Shown: positions 20,432 through 32,420, counted from the stretch's first letter. The stretch: DNA of 64,000 nt from Dipteronia dyeriana (GCA_032871835.1 CM065295.1:21896501-21960500); one strand, 5' to 3'. The notes: generated by a model from the sequence alone, not told the origin. Made by a program: numbers and translations.

Positions 20432-23281
20432 TCAAGGTTGTGAGGATTTAGAACTCTTGCCGAAACTCGGGTCGGACACCATTTCATACTTGCGGAGCAG
20501 ACTTTCATTGGAAGGCCAAGCAATTGTGTCGACCGAATCGTCCATCAACTGGCTGTAACCTTCTCCTGGGATCGGTCCGACATCAGGCACTACACCCTCC
20601 ACGACCGACTCCTGACTGAAGTAAAAAGTCGAGAGGAAGTGCTCGGATGGAACCTTCAAATGCATAGGATAGGGCTCTTTGCTTCAGCTACAACATTAAG
20701 CTCTCCACTCCTTCATCTGAGTCTGAAGAGATTCCAAGGACCGATCCACATGATTCTTGATCGACAGCTCCCAGTTGGTTCGAGCTTTTTCAGTTGCCCG
20801 ATTCTTAACCTTGAAGAACTCGCCAGTTGAAACCAGCCCTCGCTGAAACTCCCGAAGAAGAAGGGCGTCGTAGGCAGGGGATCTTTTAAAATGATAAACC
20901 TCCTAGACTTCGAGTTCCAGCCTAGCCTCTTTGGATAAAGACTCAACTGTCAAAGCTTGGGGTTCCAGGTCTTCAATTTTCAATTCATATGCCGGCTTAG
21001 ACTGCTCCGCTTCCTGCTCGGACTTAAGCATCGATTCTTGGGTAGAAGATAATAAGTTTTAAAGAGACATAATTTTCTCTTCCGCCAAAGAAGCCCTTTA
21101 CTCGGCCTTCACCTGCTTCTCCAAACAGTGGTCGATAAACACTAGGGCAGAACCCACCTCCTTTTCATAAGCCCCCTCAACCCGAGCACGACTGTCCTTA
21201 CTTTCCCCCGACTGAGTCTCGAGACGCCTTATTCGATCAGCTTGATGTTGCTGCATCTGAACCAGCCCAGCGAACTCGGCCATCATCTACAAAGAAATTT
21301 GATTAAAAATCTGGCGAACAAGCAAGACAATTGAAGAAGTTAAGAGATAACTTACGTAAGATGCACAGTTAAAAACATTCTGAAGACGGTCCATTAAAGA
21401 GCCATCCCGAAAACAGCTCCAGCGATCATCCCTGATGAAAGCCCGATCGGATGACATCGCCCGCAGCATATCCTCTGGGGAAGGATAGGAAGAGCCTCCC
21501 AAGGGTTCAAATCTAGAATCTTCAAACTCGGGAGGAGCCACTGTCTGGGTCAGAAGTCTTCTCACCCGTCGATGCTTCAACACTCGGAGGAATCTCTGTC
21601 TCAGCGTCTTCATCACTTGATTCAACAAATGAAACTATACGAGGAACCTTGAGTGTGCGTGTAGGAGAGTCAACCGCTTTTCATTTCTCAGCCCGAGAGC
21701 GGTGGAAGCTGAGATCAGCAACGGGATCTTCCTGAGCATTATCCCGGAAGGATTCAAAAAATTTGGGATCTGTAGGTACTTGTCCCGTGGAGGTATTACC
21801 TCTAACACCGGCTACTGACCGCTTGATAGACCCCTCACCAAGACCTTCACTTTGCCTCTCCCCGTCATCAGGCAATTTTTATGTATGATCCGTTAGGCCA
21901 CTCGGACCACCAGTCTCCCCTACGGTCGACTGAACGACTTCCTCTGGGACATATTCAGGGATTTACTCCTCAACTATATCAGGTTCCTCGTCAGACTCAG
22001 GCGGAGCAATACCATCATTGCTCTGGAGAGAAACTTCTTTTCGGCTCGCCTGAAGAATCAACTTCACTTGGTGAGCTTGAAGGTCGCAGATGATGTCCGT
22101 GTCATACACTTAGAAGAAAAAAGGGGAATCGCGTTAGAATATAAAAAGCAAAAAATAGCAATGAGAAGCAAAAAGAGTTACAAAGATCACTTACATCGCT
22201 TGTGATAGCCTAAAATCTGGTTGAAGAAGCTGAGCTCTATCATTTTCGTTTCATTGAAAAGATAAGTCCTTCTCCTCTTCTCCAGAGTGCGAACTGCTGC
22301 CCGAGCAAGTCTGGTCAGCTCAGCGTCGCTAAATTCAAGCTTCTTCTTGTTCCATACCTCTGGAGAACAGAAGAAGCGGGGAACTTTCAGCACCCTCTGA
22401 GTTTCCCCAGCCGAGAGGGTGACTTCAAGACCCAAATTCCCTCTGGTGAAAATCCCCATACAATATCCCTCTTTTTAGGGTCATCAGAAATATCGACCCC
22501 CGGTGACCAAACTGCCTAGTGGATTAAACATGAGGAAATAAGTCTCTATATTACCAAACTGCCTCAGCATGAAGAAGTGCCTGATTTCACTCGGGGAAGG
22601 CGGTGACAAGTTCATCCGGCTCTACATGTGCCATATGCACATCAATATCTTGTAGCTATTCGGGGCCAGTTGAGCCGGAGCGATCCCTGCTTCAGCCAGA
22701 AACAAGACAATGAATGGCTGAAGAGGCAGAGTGACACCGCAACAAAGCATGGATCCATAGATTGCCCTCATGCCTAGGGGAGGATTCCACACAGCTCTAT
22801 TACCCGCAGGAATCAGAGTAACCGAATTGTCCAGATCGAATCGTGCATGATATTTCTTGATCTCATCTGCCCCGACCACATTCAGCTCGGTGTCAAACCC
22901 ACTCGGGCGTTCAACAGAGAAAGTGAGATGAGATACTCTAAACGCCTCTTCAACATCGTTCTCGTTAATAGATTGCTCCTTGATCCGAACGTTGCCCGAG
23001 CTGTGCTTATGGACTTCACTTTTGCTTTGATGTTTTCCCATCCTTGATCGAAATTTTACCCTGTGATTAGAAACGACAGATTCAGAACTAGATGAAGAAT
23101 CAAAATCAAAACGAAAATGAACGTTAGGGTAAAGCCTAGAAATGTCGACTTCTAAAAAAAAAGGTTCGTCAGGGGGGATTTCCCCCAATAATCTTTGAGA
23201 GCAAGAAACCAGCTAGAAATCCCCACGATCGAGCGCTTCAAGAGCAATAGTAAAAAGCCAATGATGAGAAGACGGATTCAT
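20432..23281 (-). pseudogene. Antisense gene of element A (Transposase_28-like N-half, coiled-coil C-half)
   Basis: Runs opposite to pol from ATG at 23281 to TAG/stop at 20432. The N-terminal half has LPLQPFIVLFLAEAGIAPAQL followed by APNSYKIL, the signature of the Pfam 'putative gypsy type transposon' (Transposase_28) family. Then come a domain ending FFNQILGYHKR, an acidic linker, the block MLRAMSSDRAFIRDDRWS, and heptad-rich helices (HQADRIRRLE). The tail is WPSNESLLRKYEMV near the stop. Introns with good GTAAGT donors lie at 22109-22194 and 21287-21355, at the same places as in B. Stops, e.g. at 23210-23212, show decay. The function of this family is not known. Confidence 0.75.
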
Positions 23282-23410
23282 TGGAACTAACCTTGAATGA
23301 AAACTGATGCAAGACCTTCGACTGGCGATTTTCTGCGTGACAAAATCTGGGCTAGGAAAATTTTCTGGTATTGAGTTTTTTGGAATGAACCAGCGCAACC
23401 CCTCAGTGAA

Positions 23411-23450
23411 GAATTTAAAGGGTACTAGCACGAAACCCTAGGGTTTCAAG
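23411..23450 (-). promoter_or_regulatory. Putative promoter of the antisense gene in element A
   Basis: Minus-strand AAACCCTAGGG is followed about 15-20 bp later by CCTTTAAATTC, about 135 bp upstream of the ATG at 23281. Element B has CCCTAG then TATTTAAAT at the matching place. Likely the core promoter of the antisense unit; inferred. Confidence 0.5.
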
Positions 23451-23765
23451 GTGGGAAAAAGTTATGACGATATTTGATGACGTAAGAGGTGCACAGGGAG
23501 ACGCGCATGTCGTTTCTCATAAATGGTATTGAAAAATGAAGCAGCACAGGACACGTGTCAAGAAGAGAACTGACTTTCACCGTCAGAATTCCAAAACGTC
23601 GCCATCATTGAAGATTTCGTGTGAAGGGGCAAATCGAATTTACAGGGTCACCATTAAGACACGCCATTATGATAAGACATTTACTATGGCACTAAAAAGA
23701 TATAAAAATTGAAGAATTAATTAAAATACTTTTACCAGAAACGAAACCCTGTTCGGGAAAAATAT

Positions 23766-23778
23766 TTTAAGGGGGTAT
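23766..23778 (+). promoter_or_regulatory. Polypurine tract of element A
   Basis: TTTTAAGGGGGTAT directly before the 3' LTR. The same tract occurs in element B (complement of 26042-26055). It primes plus-strand synthesis. Confidence 0.85.
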
Positions 23779-24650
23779 TGTCGTATGTGAATTTTATCAG
23801 ACGTGCACGTCATCGACAAAGAGGATAAAATTGCCAGGTAGGCGTCCAAATAGGCATTCAGAAAAAATATCCTTCAAGACATCACCAAAGAAGAGAAAGC
23901 CCAAGTAAGCAGGTATTGAACAAAACCTACTCGAGGTCAACTGACGTCATATACTACTCGGGATCGGTTAATGATACTCGAGGCTGGTCGATGACATTTT
24001 CTACTCAGGATCAGATGACGTCACTTGGGACCAGCTGATATCATGTTCTACTTAGGACAAACATGAAGAAACTAAATAAAAAGCCCAACGCATATCTCAT
24101 ACAAATCGAGTCATTAAAATACGCGAAGATATCCATATCAGGGAGGAATTCCAAGAAGAACAGAATATCAAGCAGAAAGGGTTCCTAATCAGGCAACAAT
24201 TTTATTTCTTCAAAAAAGGCTACGTTATTATAAGGAAATAAGTCCTAATTGGACTACATTACTAGAGTCCCATTCCATCTCAATACAAGTCTCTGAAACA
24301 GGAAAGAAGACAAACTACTTCGAACAAGTAGACAATCGTAATTAAATACAAAGATCTTTATTACTTTTACAGAGAAGATTAAGATTCTGTGGACATATAA
24401 ATAGACCCATAATCTCGTCACAAAATAGGAACAGAATATACATCAATCATAGAAAAATACAGAGATAAAAAAGAGAGATAGAGAATTGTAATTATTCCAT
24501 TCAACCACCCGTGGACGTTTCTCCGGGAATCAGAGTTTTATCACGTAAAAAACTTACGTTTGATTACTTTCTCCTTCTCTTTCTCTTTGAGATCACAGGT
24601 GAAATCCAAACCTTGTTGGCTTTTCTTACATCCAGAAATCGACGTCAACA
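23779..24650 (+). repeat. 3' LTR of element A
   Basis: 872 bp, TGTCGTATGTG to ACGTCAACA. It shares most positions with the 5' LTR and with LTRs at 57945 and 60697. TATA box in CATATAAATAGACCC at about 24393. Confidence 0.92.
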
Positions 24651-25151
24651 AACTTTATCAAGGAAAAATACGAATAAATTAAGAATACATCTAATAAAGT
24701 AAACTTTTGCGAAAAAAAATATGAATCGACTAAGTATACATTTTTCAGTAAAAGATAACTTTCCCTAGGAATTGGCTAAGTATTCATGTTACAATAAAAG
24801 TGAACTTTGCCTAGAAAAAAATATGAACGACCAAGTATATATATTGAACTTTGTAGGACAAATACAAATCAACTAAGTATACATATTCCAATTAAGTAAA
24901 CTTTGCCGATGACGGAATATGAGTCGCCCGAGTATACATCTTCCAATAAAGTGAACTTTGTCAATGATAAATATAAGTCGGGTAAGTACACATCTACCAA
25001 TAAAGTGAATTTACCGAGGAAAAATATGCTGAGTATAGTTCTCCAAATCTAATCAACAAATGCCGAGCAAAATGATTTAAATAGCGAAGATTGGCATAAC
25101 GATTTTAATAGCAAATATCATAGCAAAGTTCCAGAAGACAGAATAAAATAC
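24651..25151 (+). repeat. Z internal array, copy 1, end, with unique tail
   Basis: Array units (AGTAAACTTTTGCG, CTAAGTATACAT) continue after element A to about 25030, then a 120-bp unique tail ends GACAGAATAAAATAC at 25151. This whole stretch corresponds to 49855-50139 plus 59183-59398. CATCT at 24937-24941 is the uninterrupted counterpart of the site where element F sits in copy 2. Confidence 0.85.
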
Positions 25152-26041
25152 TGTTGACATCAGTTTCTTGATGGGTAAGAAAGTCAACAGTGCTTGGTAC
25201 AATTATGACATGTTAAGAAGAGAAAGAGAAAGAGAATGCATTTGATATGTTTATGACACGAGTATACGTGGTAAAACTCCGGTGATCAGAGAACCATCCA
25301 CAAGTGGTTGTAAGCACAACCAAGCCAAATCCACTATTAAATAAAGAATTACACCACTCGATATCTCATGCCTTTCTTTTTCAGTGATTATTTTCTATTT
25401 CTCTTGTTTTATATATTCTGCCTTTTTATGTAGTGAGATTATATGTTGATAGAACCTTAATCCTTGTTACATATAAGGAAAGTGATATTGTTTGATTGGA
25501 ACTGGTTGCTTGTTGAAGTCGTCTTTATCTTCTTTCCTGTTTATGAGATCTTGTGGATCGAGTCTGAATCTACGTGGGATTCTAGTTGCACAGTGTGTTT
25601 AGGACTTATTTTCTAATTAGTGTACAATATTCTAGAAGAGTAGAGTTATTGCTTAATTTGGACTTGTTTCCTGCTTGATGTTTATCCTTTCAGAAGCTTT
25701 TAAGTTTTTTCCTCATCTGATACGGTGAATAGAATACTGATGTTTCCGTATTGGAGTGCGATTCTAGGTCTCTTCTCTGAGCTTATTTACTTATATGAAT
25801 CACATATTTCTTGACAACTTATTTACTTGGGCTTCTTGTGTTGTCCCGAGTAAAGTTAAATGTTCCAAATATTCGTATTCAGCTTTACTCGGGTTCTCGT
25901 GTCTTGGTGATACCACCGTTGGTGGTGATACCACCGTTGGTGTTCTTCAGTTTCTAAATTGGATGCTTATCTGGCAATCTTTTTTGGGTGGCTGTCTTAT
26001 CTATCAGTGACGTGTACTTTCTACAATATATATATATAACA
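25152..26041 (-). repeat. 3' LTR of element B
   Basis: 890 bp. In element orientation it runs TGTTATATATATAT to GATGTCAACA. It contains an 18-bp tandem duplication (25911-25945, TACCACCGTTGGTGGTGA twice). Outer flank AATAC (25147-25151) matches the empty site in copy 2 of the Z tract. Confidence 0.9.
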
Positions 26042-26055
26042 ATACCCCCTTAAAA
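26042..26055 (-). promoter_or_regulatory. Polypurine tract of element B
   Basis: Complement reads TTTTAAGGGGGTAT immediately before the 3' LTR, identical to element A. Confidence 0.85.
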
Positions 26056-26395
26056 TACTTTCGCAGAGTAAAATTCATTTTGACGAAAGTATTTTAATTG
26101 TTGAATCTTCGTCTTGCTTGTTATTTCTTTCATTAATGCCTCATTAAAGCAGGATTAATTCGCAATATTAATGACGTGTCTTAATGGCAACCATGTATGT
26201 GCAATTTGTCTCTTTATGCCAAATCTCTTTGATTGTGACGTTCTGAAATTCTGACGGCTTGATCTGTTTTTCTCACGACATGTGTCTTTTTATCGTTTGG
26301 TTTCTCCGTTGGCATTTATGAGATACTACCTCCTGGTTATTTGATACGCCGCTTATGTCATCGAACGTCCCCTTTTTTTCAATCTTCCCACATTT

Positions 26396-26443
26396 TCAAA
26401 CCCTAGAGTTTCATGCTTTAATCATTAAATGGCTTATTTAAAT
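26396..26443 (+). promoter_or_regulatory. Putative promoter of the antisense gene in element B
   Basis: CCCTAG (26401-26406) and TATTTAAAT (26435-26443) lie about 145 bp before the ATG at 26586. Spacing and motifs parallel those in element A. Confidence 0.5.
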
Positions 26444-26585
26444 TGACGAGGGCTATTTCATCGTTATCTGTACGAAAAGAAAACTCAGGCTTGCTTCTGT
26501 TTCTGCTCTTGCACACAGATCTGCTCTTCGTTCTTTGTTAAAACTTTTTCCCAGTTTCCTGCATCTGCTTTAAAGGTCAATTTCC

Positions 26586-29396
26586 ATGGATCCTATTGCA
26601 TAACACTGTCTTTTTGTTAAGGCCTTTGACGTGCTTGAGCGTGGAGATACTTATTTAGTCTCGTGCATTTATAAATTATCGGGGGAATCACCCCCTGGCC
26701 AGCCTTATTTTTTGAATATTGACATTTTTGGGCTTTTCCTTGGTGGTTAGTGATAACGATATTGAAGAAGAACACCGTGCCACTCTCATTCTCTTTTCTC
26801 TTGATTGCCCGAGTGCTTATAACGTTAAGCTGAACGTGGTTGGGACTACTGAGATCGAAAAATATCATGCTCGGTTTGATCTAGATGATTCTATTCTGAT
26901 GATGCCTGCTGGTGATAGGGCTGCTTGGAATTCTCCTTCGGGTATGGTTACAATTATGGATCCATGTTTAGCTACAGGGTGACTATCCCCCTTCAACCTT
27001 TCATTGCCTGGTTCCTTACCGAGATGGGGATTGCTCCAGCCTAGCTTGCCCTGAACAACTATAGGATTTTGATGTGCATGTGTCACATGTGGAGCCGGAT
27101 GAAGTTGCCGCCACCTTTTCCTCATGAAATAAGGCAGTTTTATACTCTTAGGCAGTCAGGAAGACTGAGACTTATTTTTTTTTATCCAACCACCCAGATA
27201 ATTGGATTCCTGAGGGAGTGATGGTGAGTCGGGGCGTCGAAACTTCCATGGACGTCAAGAAAAATGGTTTTATCTAGGGTTTTCCCAGTTCAAACAAATA
27301 CTGGAAAAATAATTGGTTTTTCATTGGAGGGAGCTGGGAAAACCAGGTCGAGCTTTCAATCAGTGAAACTCAGGAAATCCTGAAGGTTCCTTGTTACTTC
27401 TGCTTTCCAAATCGCTGGAACAAAACGTCACCCGTTTTCACCGATGATGAGTTGTCTAACCTTACTCGGGCAACTGTGTGTACTTTTGAAAAAAAAAAAT
27501 AGGTCCTACCTTTTTGATGAGAAGGAAATGATGGATCTTGGCTTCTTTGCTCAGATTTCTGCTCATTGCAGACGATGTAAGTGAGCTTTCTTGTTGCTTC
27601 CATTTTGGTGCTTTTTACTATCTGTTCTTTTAACTCCTTACCCCTTTCAGATTTAGTATATATATGGCCGTAGTCTGCGACGCTCAGGTCCGTCAGGTAA
27701 ATGATATGATTTAGACGAGTCGTAAGGATGCTTCTCGTCAAAGCGAGGAAGGGATTATTTCGCCTGATGATGAGTCGGATGAGAATTCAGGGGTAGCAGA
27801 TGAGCAAGTTCCTGAGTATGTTCCTAGAGAGGTCGTTCAGTCGACCGTGGGGGAATCAAGTGGCCCGAGTGGCCATATGGGACCTGATAACAACCAGCAG
27901 TCTGAGAATAAAGGCAGGCAAGAAGGGAATCCCGATGGTGTAATGTCTGATGAGCCTAGTTCCCCTGTTGATGAGGTGCCAGTTAAGCAGTTTGTTGATA
28001 GATGTGGAGTTAGTGAACCACCTACTGAATAGGTTGACCATCTTTCTTATTTTTTTGAGCCCGTTCAAGATATTACAGAGGATCAGGAAGACCCTACAAA
28101 TGACCTCGGCTTTCACCGTACTCGGGCTGGAAAAAAAGAAGGCAGTTGATTCTCTTGCTCGACCCCTTTTGTTTATTGAATCGAGCGACGAAGATGCTGA
28201 CGCTAGGGACTCCCCGAGTGCTCAAGTGGAGAAATCTTTAAGAGGGGAGGATCCTCAAAAGAGTTTGAACAGAGAAGATTCTTTGCCCCCCGAGGTTGAG
28301 GTTGAGGTTGGGGATGCCAGAGAAGGATCCTCTGAAAAGCCTATGTGTCCCACCCCTCAGGATATGCTAAGAACCCTGTCATCTGACCGAGTTTTTATCA
28401 GTGACGACCATTGGAGCCACTTCAGGAGTGGTTCCCCAATAGAACGTCTTCATAATATTTTCAATAGTGCGACCTATGTAAGTCTTCCGAACTGTATTTT
28501 GCCTTATTGTGCGTTAACTTGGGTATCTTTAACCCACTTCCATGCAGGTAGTCGCTGAGGCTGTCTAGACACAGCAGCACCAAGCCGATCGGATAAGGTA
28601 TCTGGAAGTTCAATTAAAGGAGAGTGATAATAACCGTGCTTGGATTGAGGCGGCCTATCAGAGGGAAGCGAGTTCTGCCTAGGAGTTCGCCTATCACTGT
28701 TTGGAAAAATAGTTGGAGGTCGATAAGAGGACTTCTGCTGCAGAGGAAAAGGCTAAATCTTTGCAAGACTTGCTCTCCGTCGCCCAAGAGTCGATGCTTA
28801 GGGTTGAACAAGAGGCCGAAAGAACGAAGTCATCTTATGAAGGCAAGATTGAAGATCTTAAGCGCCAAGCTCTGACGATTGAATCCCTCTCGAAGGAAGC
28901 TAGGCTGGAACTTGAAGTTTAAGGGGTTGATCACTTCAAAAGGTCTCCAACTTATAATGCCTTACTCCTTAGGAAGTTCCAACAGGGGTTGGTTTCAGCT
29001 GGCGAGTTCTTCAAAGTAAAGAACCAGACGACTGATAAGGCCCGAACCAATTGAGAATTGTCAATCAAAAACCACATGGACGGGTCCTTGGAGTCTGTTC
29101 AAACTCATCTGAGGGAGTGGAGAGCTTATTTTCGAAGCCTAGGTAAAGAACCCCATCCTATGCATTTGAAGGTCCCAGCCGAGCATTCTCTTTCAACTTT
29201 TTATTTCAGTCAGGAAGCTGGGGTGGACGGGTTGGAGCCCAATGTTGGAACGGTCTCCAGAAAGGTTTATAGTGAGTGGATGGATGATCTGGTTGACACA
29301 ATTATATGGCCTTCGAATGAAAGTCTTCTTCGTGAATATGAGATGGTGCCTGATCCAAGTATCGACAAGAGCTCTAAATTCTCAGCCCCACTTTAG
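26586..29396 (+). pseudogene. Antisense gene of element B (Transposase_28-like, coiled coil)
   Basis: Plus strand, opposite to pol of B. Starts MDPIA at 26586 (a stop follows within a few codons). It resumes with VLERGDTYLVS and the NVVGTTEIEKYHARFDLDDS block, then a Transposase_28-like stretch around 26980-27080. Intron 27577-27650 (GTAAGTGAG...TTTCAG) and intron 28478-28547 (GTAAGT...ATGCAG, phase 0) match positions in A. The exon after 28548 encodes a long coiled coil (SAAEEKAKSLQDLLSV, EQEAERTKSSYEGKIEDLK). The end is WPSNESLLREYEMVPDPS and stop at 29394-29396. Several stops in between. Confidence 0.75.
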
Positions 29397-29500
29397 GTGG
29401 ATCTGTAAAAATTTATTGAGTTTATAAAATTCCATATTTGCGTAATTGCTTTTTACCGTGAATTTCCTCTTATGAATGTCAGAACGCTGAATGTTTAAAT

Positions 29501-29792
29501 GCCAAGTATCTTATTAATTGGCTTGTTTAAAACACCAATTATCTTATTTACTGACTTGCTTATAACTCCAAGTATCTTATTTAACTGGCTGATATCGTTA
29601 TCTGAGTAACTTTAACTTTTTTTAAACACCAAGTATGGCTGATATCGTTATCTGAGTCACTTTAACTTTTTAAACATCAAGTATCTTATTTAACTGGCTA
29701 ATGTTATATGCCAGTATCTTATTTAACTGGCTGATATCGTTATCTGAGTAACTTTAACTTTTTTAAACACCAAGTATCTTATTTAATTGGCT
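29501..29792 (-). repeat. Dyad tandem array of element B
   Basis: Units read on the plus strand as CCAAGTATCTTATT(T)AACTGGC, i.e. the complement of the A units, separated by TGATATCGTTATCTGAGTAACTT spacers. One unit has lost its core. Location between antisense gene and pol as in A and C. Confidence 0.8.
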
Positions 29793-30354
29793 AATGTTAT
29801 TAACCGAGTAATCTTGAAACAAAGGCAAGTGGATTTGCTATTGTATTTCGTACTCGGTTGCTACCCAAACATTGCATTGAGGCTCGCCACGATCATACAT
29901 TTGGATCCTTGTGCATGTCATTGAGGACGTCTCCTTGTTTTGTCTGTGCAATGGTTTGCCAAATCGTTAAGCTCTGGATTGCATAACACAGCTCTGCAAC
30001 TCATCGGGATTTATCCGACGACGTCCCGAGCTGTTTTCCAGAATCTGGTACATCAAGTGTACCTTTTGGCTAAGGTCTTAGGTTACCTTGCTCGACTGGC
30101 ATACTCTTTTGAGCTTCTCCACCCATTCAGGATTTTTACCAAATTAATGGCCTCGAGTATTTTATCGTCTGTCAATTCTTTAGCCATATGTTCCTATTAC
30201 CATATACTCATATTTCTGGGAATCCTGTGTCGGGTTTTTATTTATAATTTTACAAAACTAACAATATGGTAAAATCTCAAAAGATTTCTAAGAATAAATT
30301 ACTAAAAACATCCTGACTAAAGAAATAAAGCCTAAAATTAGGGAATTGTAAGGA
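29793..30354 (-). other. Conserved non-coding block after pol in element B
   Basis: Counterpart of 19321-19860 in A. Contains GTTAAGC (29966-29972) and GCATAAC (29981-29987), a near-perfect stem. Conserved segments around CGTTAAGCTCTG and GGCTCGCCACGATCATA. No coding frame. Confidence 0.55.
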
Positions 30355-32420
30355 TAAAAAATCTTCAGGTATTGTGCGTTGCGCGGTAGGGGTAAAGCCT
30401 CTCCATCTGATCAGGCAATCTAATATGCTCCATGCCCGGCCATTCCTTCAATTTTGTATGAGCCTTCCCATTTGTGAGCCAACGAGCCCGCAAATATTTC
30501 TTTTGTGTTCAACGATACTCTTCTGAGCACCAGGTCTCCCATTCAGAACTTTCTGACCCGAACATAAGAATTGTATTGCCTAGCCACTTTTTACTGATAT
30601 ACCACATTTCGCACTCGGGATTTCTCCCTTTTTTTCTTCTAACTCATTCAGGCTCTGTAACAACATGTTATATGTATATTTTTCCGAATGTACACGTCAC
30701 TTACAATTAAGACGATCCCTTAAAAGATTGCCAGATGGGCATTCGAGTTGGCATCTAGAAAGTACCCTTCAAGATCACAAAGGGACAAGAACCCGAGTAA
30801 GTCTGAATGAGGGTATTCGACACGTTGTGCCCTATTCGGAACAGAGTACTTAGCATATTACGCTATACTCGGGACAATACAGGAAAACTGAATAAAGAGA
30901 TCCAACACACGATTCAAACATGGGAGAACCAAGAATCATGTTTCAATATGCAAGACATCCGTATCAAAAAGAATTTCTAGAAGAATAAAACACCAAACAG
31001 GAAACAAATTCCAGACCAAGCAACAACTCTACTTCTTCGAGAAAACTGTACATCTAAAGGAAATAAGTCCTAAATGGACTATACCACCAGAGTTCCGTTC
31101 GATCTCCACACGATCTCTGAAAAAGGAAAGAACGACTCCAACAAGCAACCAACCCTAATTTAAATACAATTCCTTTTACTTGTATAACAAGGATTAGGGT
31201 TCTATGCACATATAAATAGACCCATAATCTCACTGTAAAAAATATATAGAACAAATATACAGAAAGAATCACTACATGAGAGAGGCAAAAGAGATCGAGT
31301 AGTGTAATTCTTCATTAAAATAGTGGATTTGGCTTGGTTGTGTATTCAGCCATCAATGGATGTTTCTCTGATCACAAGAGTTTTACCACCTAAACTCGTG
31401 TCGTTATTACTCACATTACATTCTCTTTCTCTTTCTCTTTTTGACAGGTCATAACGAAATCCAACATTGTTGACTCTTTCACCTATCGAGAAATCAAAGT
31501 CAACACAACATATTAGTATTATGATCTTCATCATATAACCTGACTCTGAGCGACATATATGATGTCTCTATCGGGATGATGGCCTCCGTTCCGAATGCCA
31601 AAGAAAATGGTGTTTCTCTTGTAGAAGTCCTTGCCGTTGTCCAGTAAACCCATAATACTTCAGGAAGTTTTTCAACCCAACTGCCCTTTTTTGGCATCCA
31701 GCTTTGCTTTGAGCGTGTGCTTGATGAATTTGTTCACTGCTTTGGCTTGTCCATTTGTTTGAGGGTGGGCAGGTGTAACATAATAATTTAAAATCTGGTA
31801 CTCGCTACACAATTGCCTAAATTTTTTATTGTCAAATTGGGTGCCGTTATCAGTGATAATAGTATTCGGGACTCCAAACTTATAGAGTATGTTCTTCTTC
31901 ACAAAGTTTATGGTGTTTGCTTCCGTGATGTGTACTAATGCTTCGGCTTCCACCCACTTAGTGAAATAATCAACAGCTACAATTGCATGCTTTACTCCAC
32001 CCCCTGTTCCTACTGGCATCAGACCAATTAAGTCCAAACCCCACATGACAAACGACCATGCGGATGTGAGACTTCTGAGGTGTTTGGGGGGTTGCCGAAT
32101 GTCATTGGCGATCCTTTGGCAAGCGTTGAATTTCTGAACATCGCTGTGCATTAGAGAATAGAGAAGGCCAGTAAAAACCTTGCCTGAGTACCTTATGTGC
32201 TAAGCTTTGGCCTCTTGTATGGTTTTCGCACATGCCACTATGGATTTCCTTTAATATCCGGTGTGCATCTTCCTCTGATACAAACCTTTAGAGTGTTCAG
32301 GAAAATCCTCTTCTGTATAATTCTCCTCCAATTATAGTATACCTGGCTGACATGTATTTGATGCGTTATGCCTCCAAGGGGTCTTCCTGGAGTACATCCT
32401 CTTCCAAGTACCTTTTTAGA
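30355..32420 (-). pseudogene. Integrase of element B, split by a solo LTR
   Basis: Catalytic core at 31672-32151: GLDLIGLMPVG (first Asp), TDNGTQFDNKKFRQ (second Asp), HPQTNGQAKAVNK, where the catalytic Glu is Lys. In A and C the same position is Glu. The zinc-binding domain lies upstream (32160-32400) in broken frames. At 31506 the frame meets a solo LTR and resumes at 30660. The C-terminal tail to about 30355 matches the end of A and C integrases. Not functional. Confidence 0.85.
30666..31505 (+). mobile_element. Solo LTR (B/C-related family) in the integrase of element B
   Basis: 840 bp, TGTTATATG to AGTCAACA, with perfect 5-bp target duplication CAACA (30661-30665 and 31506-31510). TATA box in CATATAAATAGACCC at about 31208. 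Opposite orientation to B. No internal sequence remains, so it arose by LTR-LTR recombination. Confidence 0.92.

Larger units (their letters stand above)
13279..24650 (+). mobile_element. Element A: Tat-lineage Ty3/gypsy retrotransposon with antisense gene
   Basis: 11.4 kb bounded by LTRs of 869 and 872 bp. Order: LTR, primer-binding site, gag, protease, reverse transcriptase, RNase H, second (archaeal-type) RNase H, integrase, a conserved non-coding block, a dyad-repeat array, an antisense intron-containing gene, polypurine tract, LTR. The double RNase H and the antisense ORF are hallmarks of the plant Tat lineage. Stops and frameshifts inactivate pol. The flanks (AAAGT left, AACTT right) are not a target duplication. 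Confidence 0.9.

Noticed and set aside
20432..23281. Antisense gene as a captured host gene
   Set aside because: The same gene occupies the same place in three elements with two LTR families and matches a known transposon-associated domain, so it is a resident part of the lineage rather than a recent capture.
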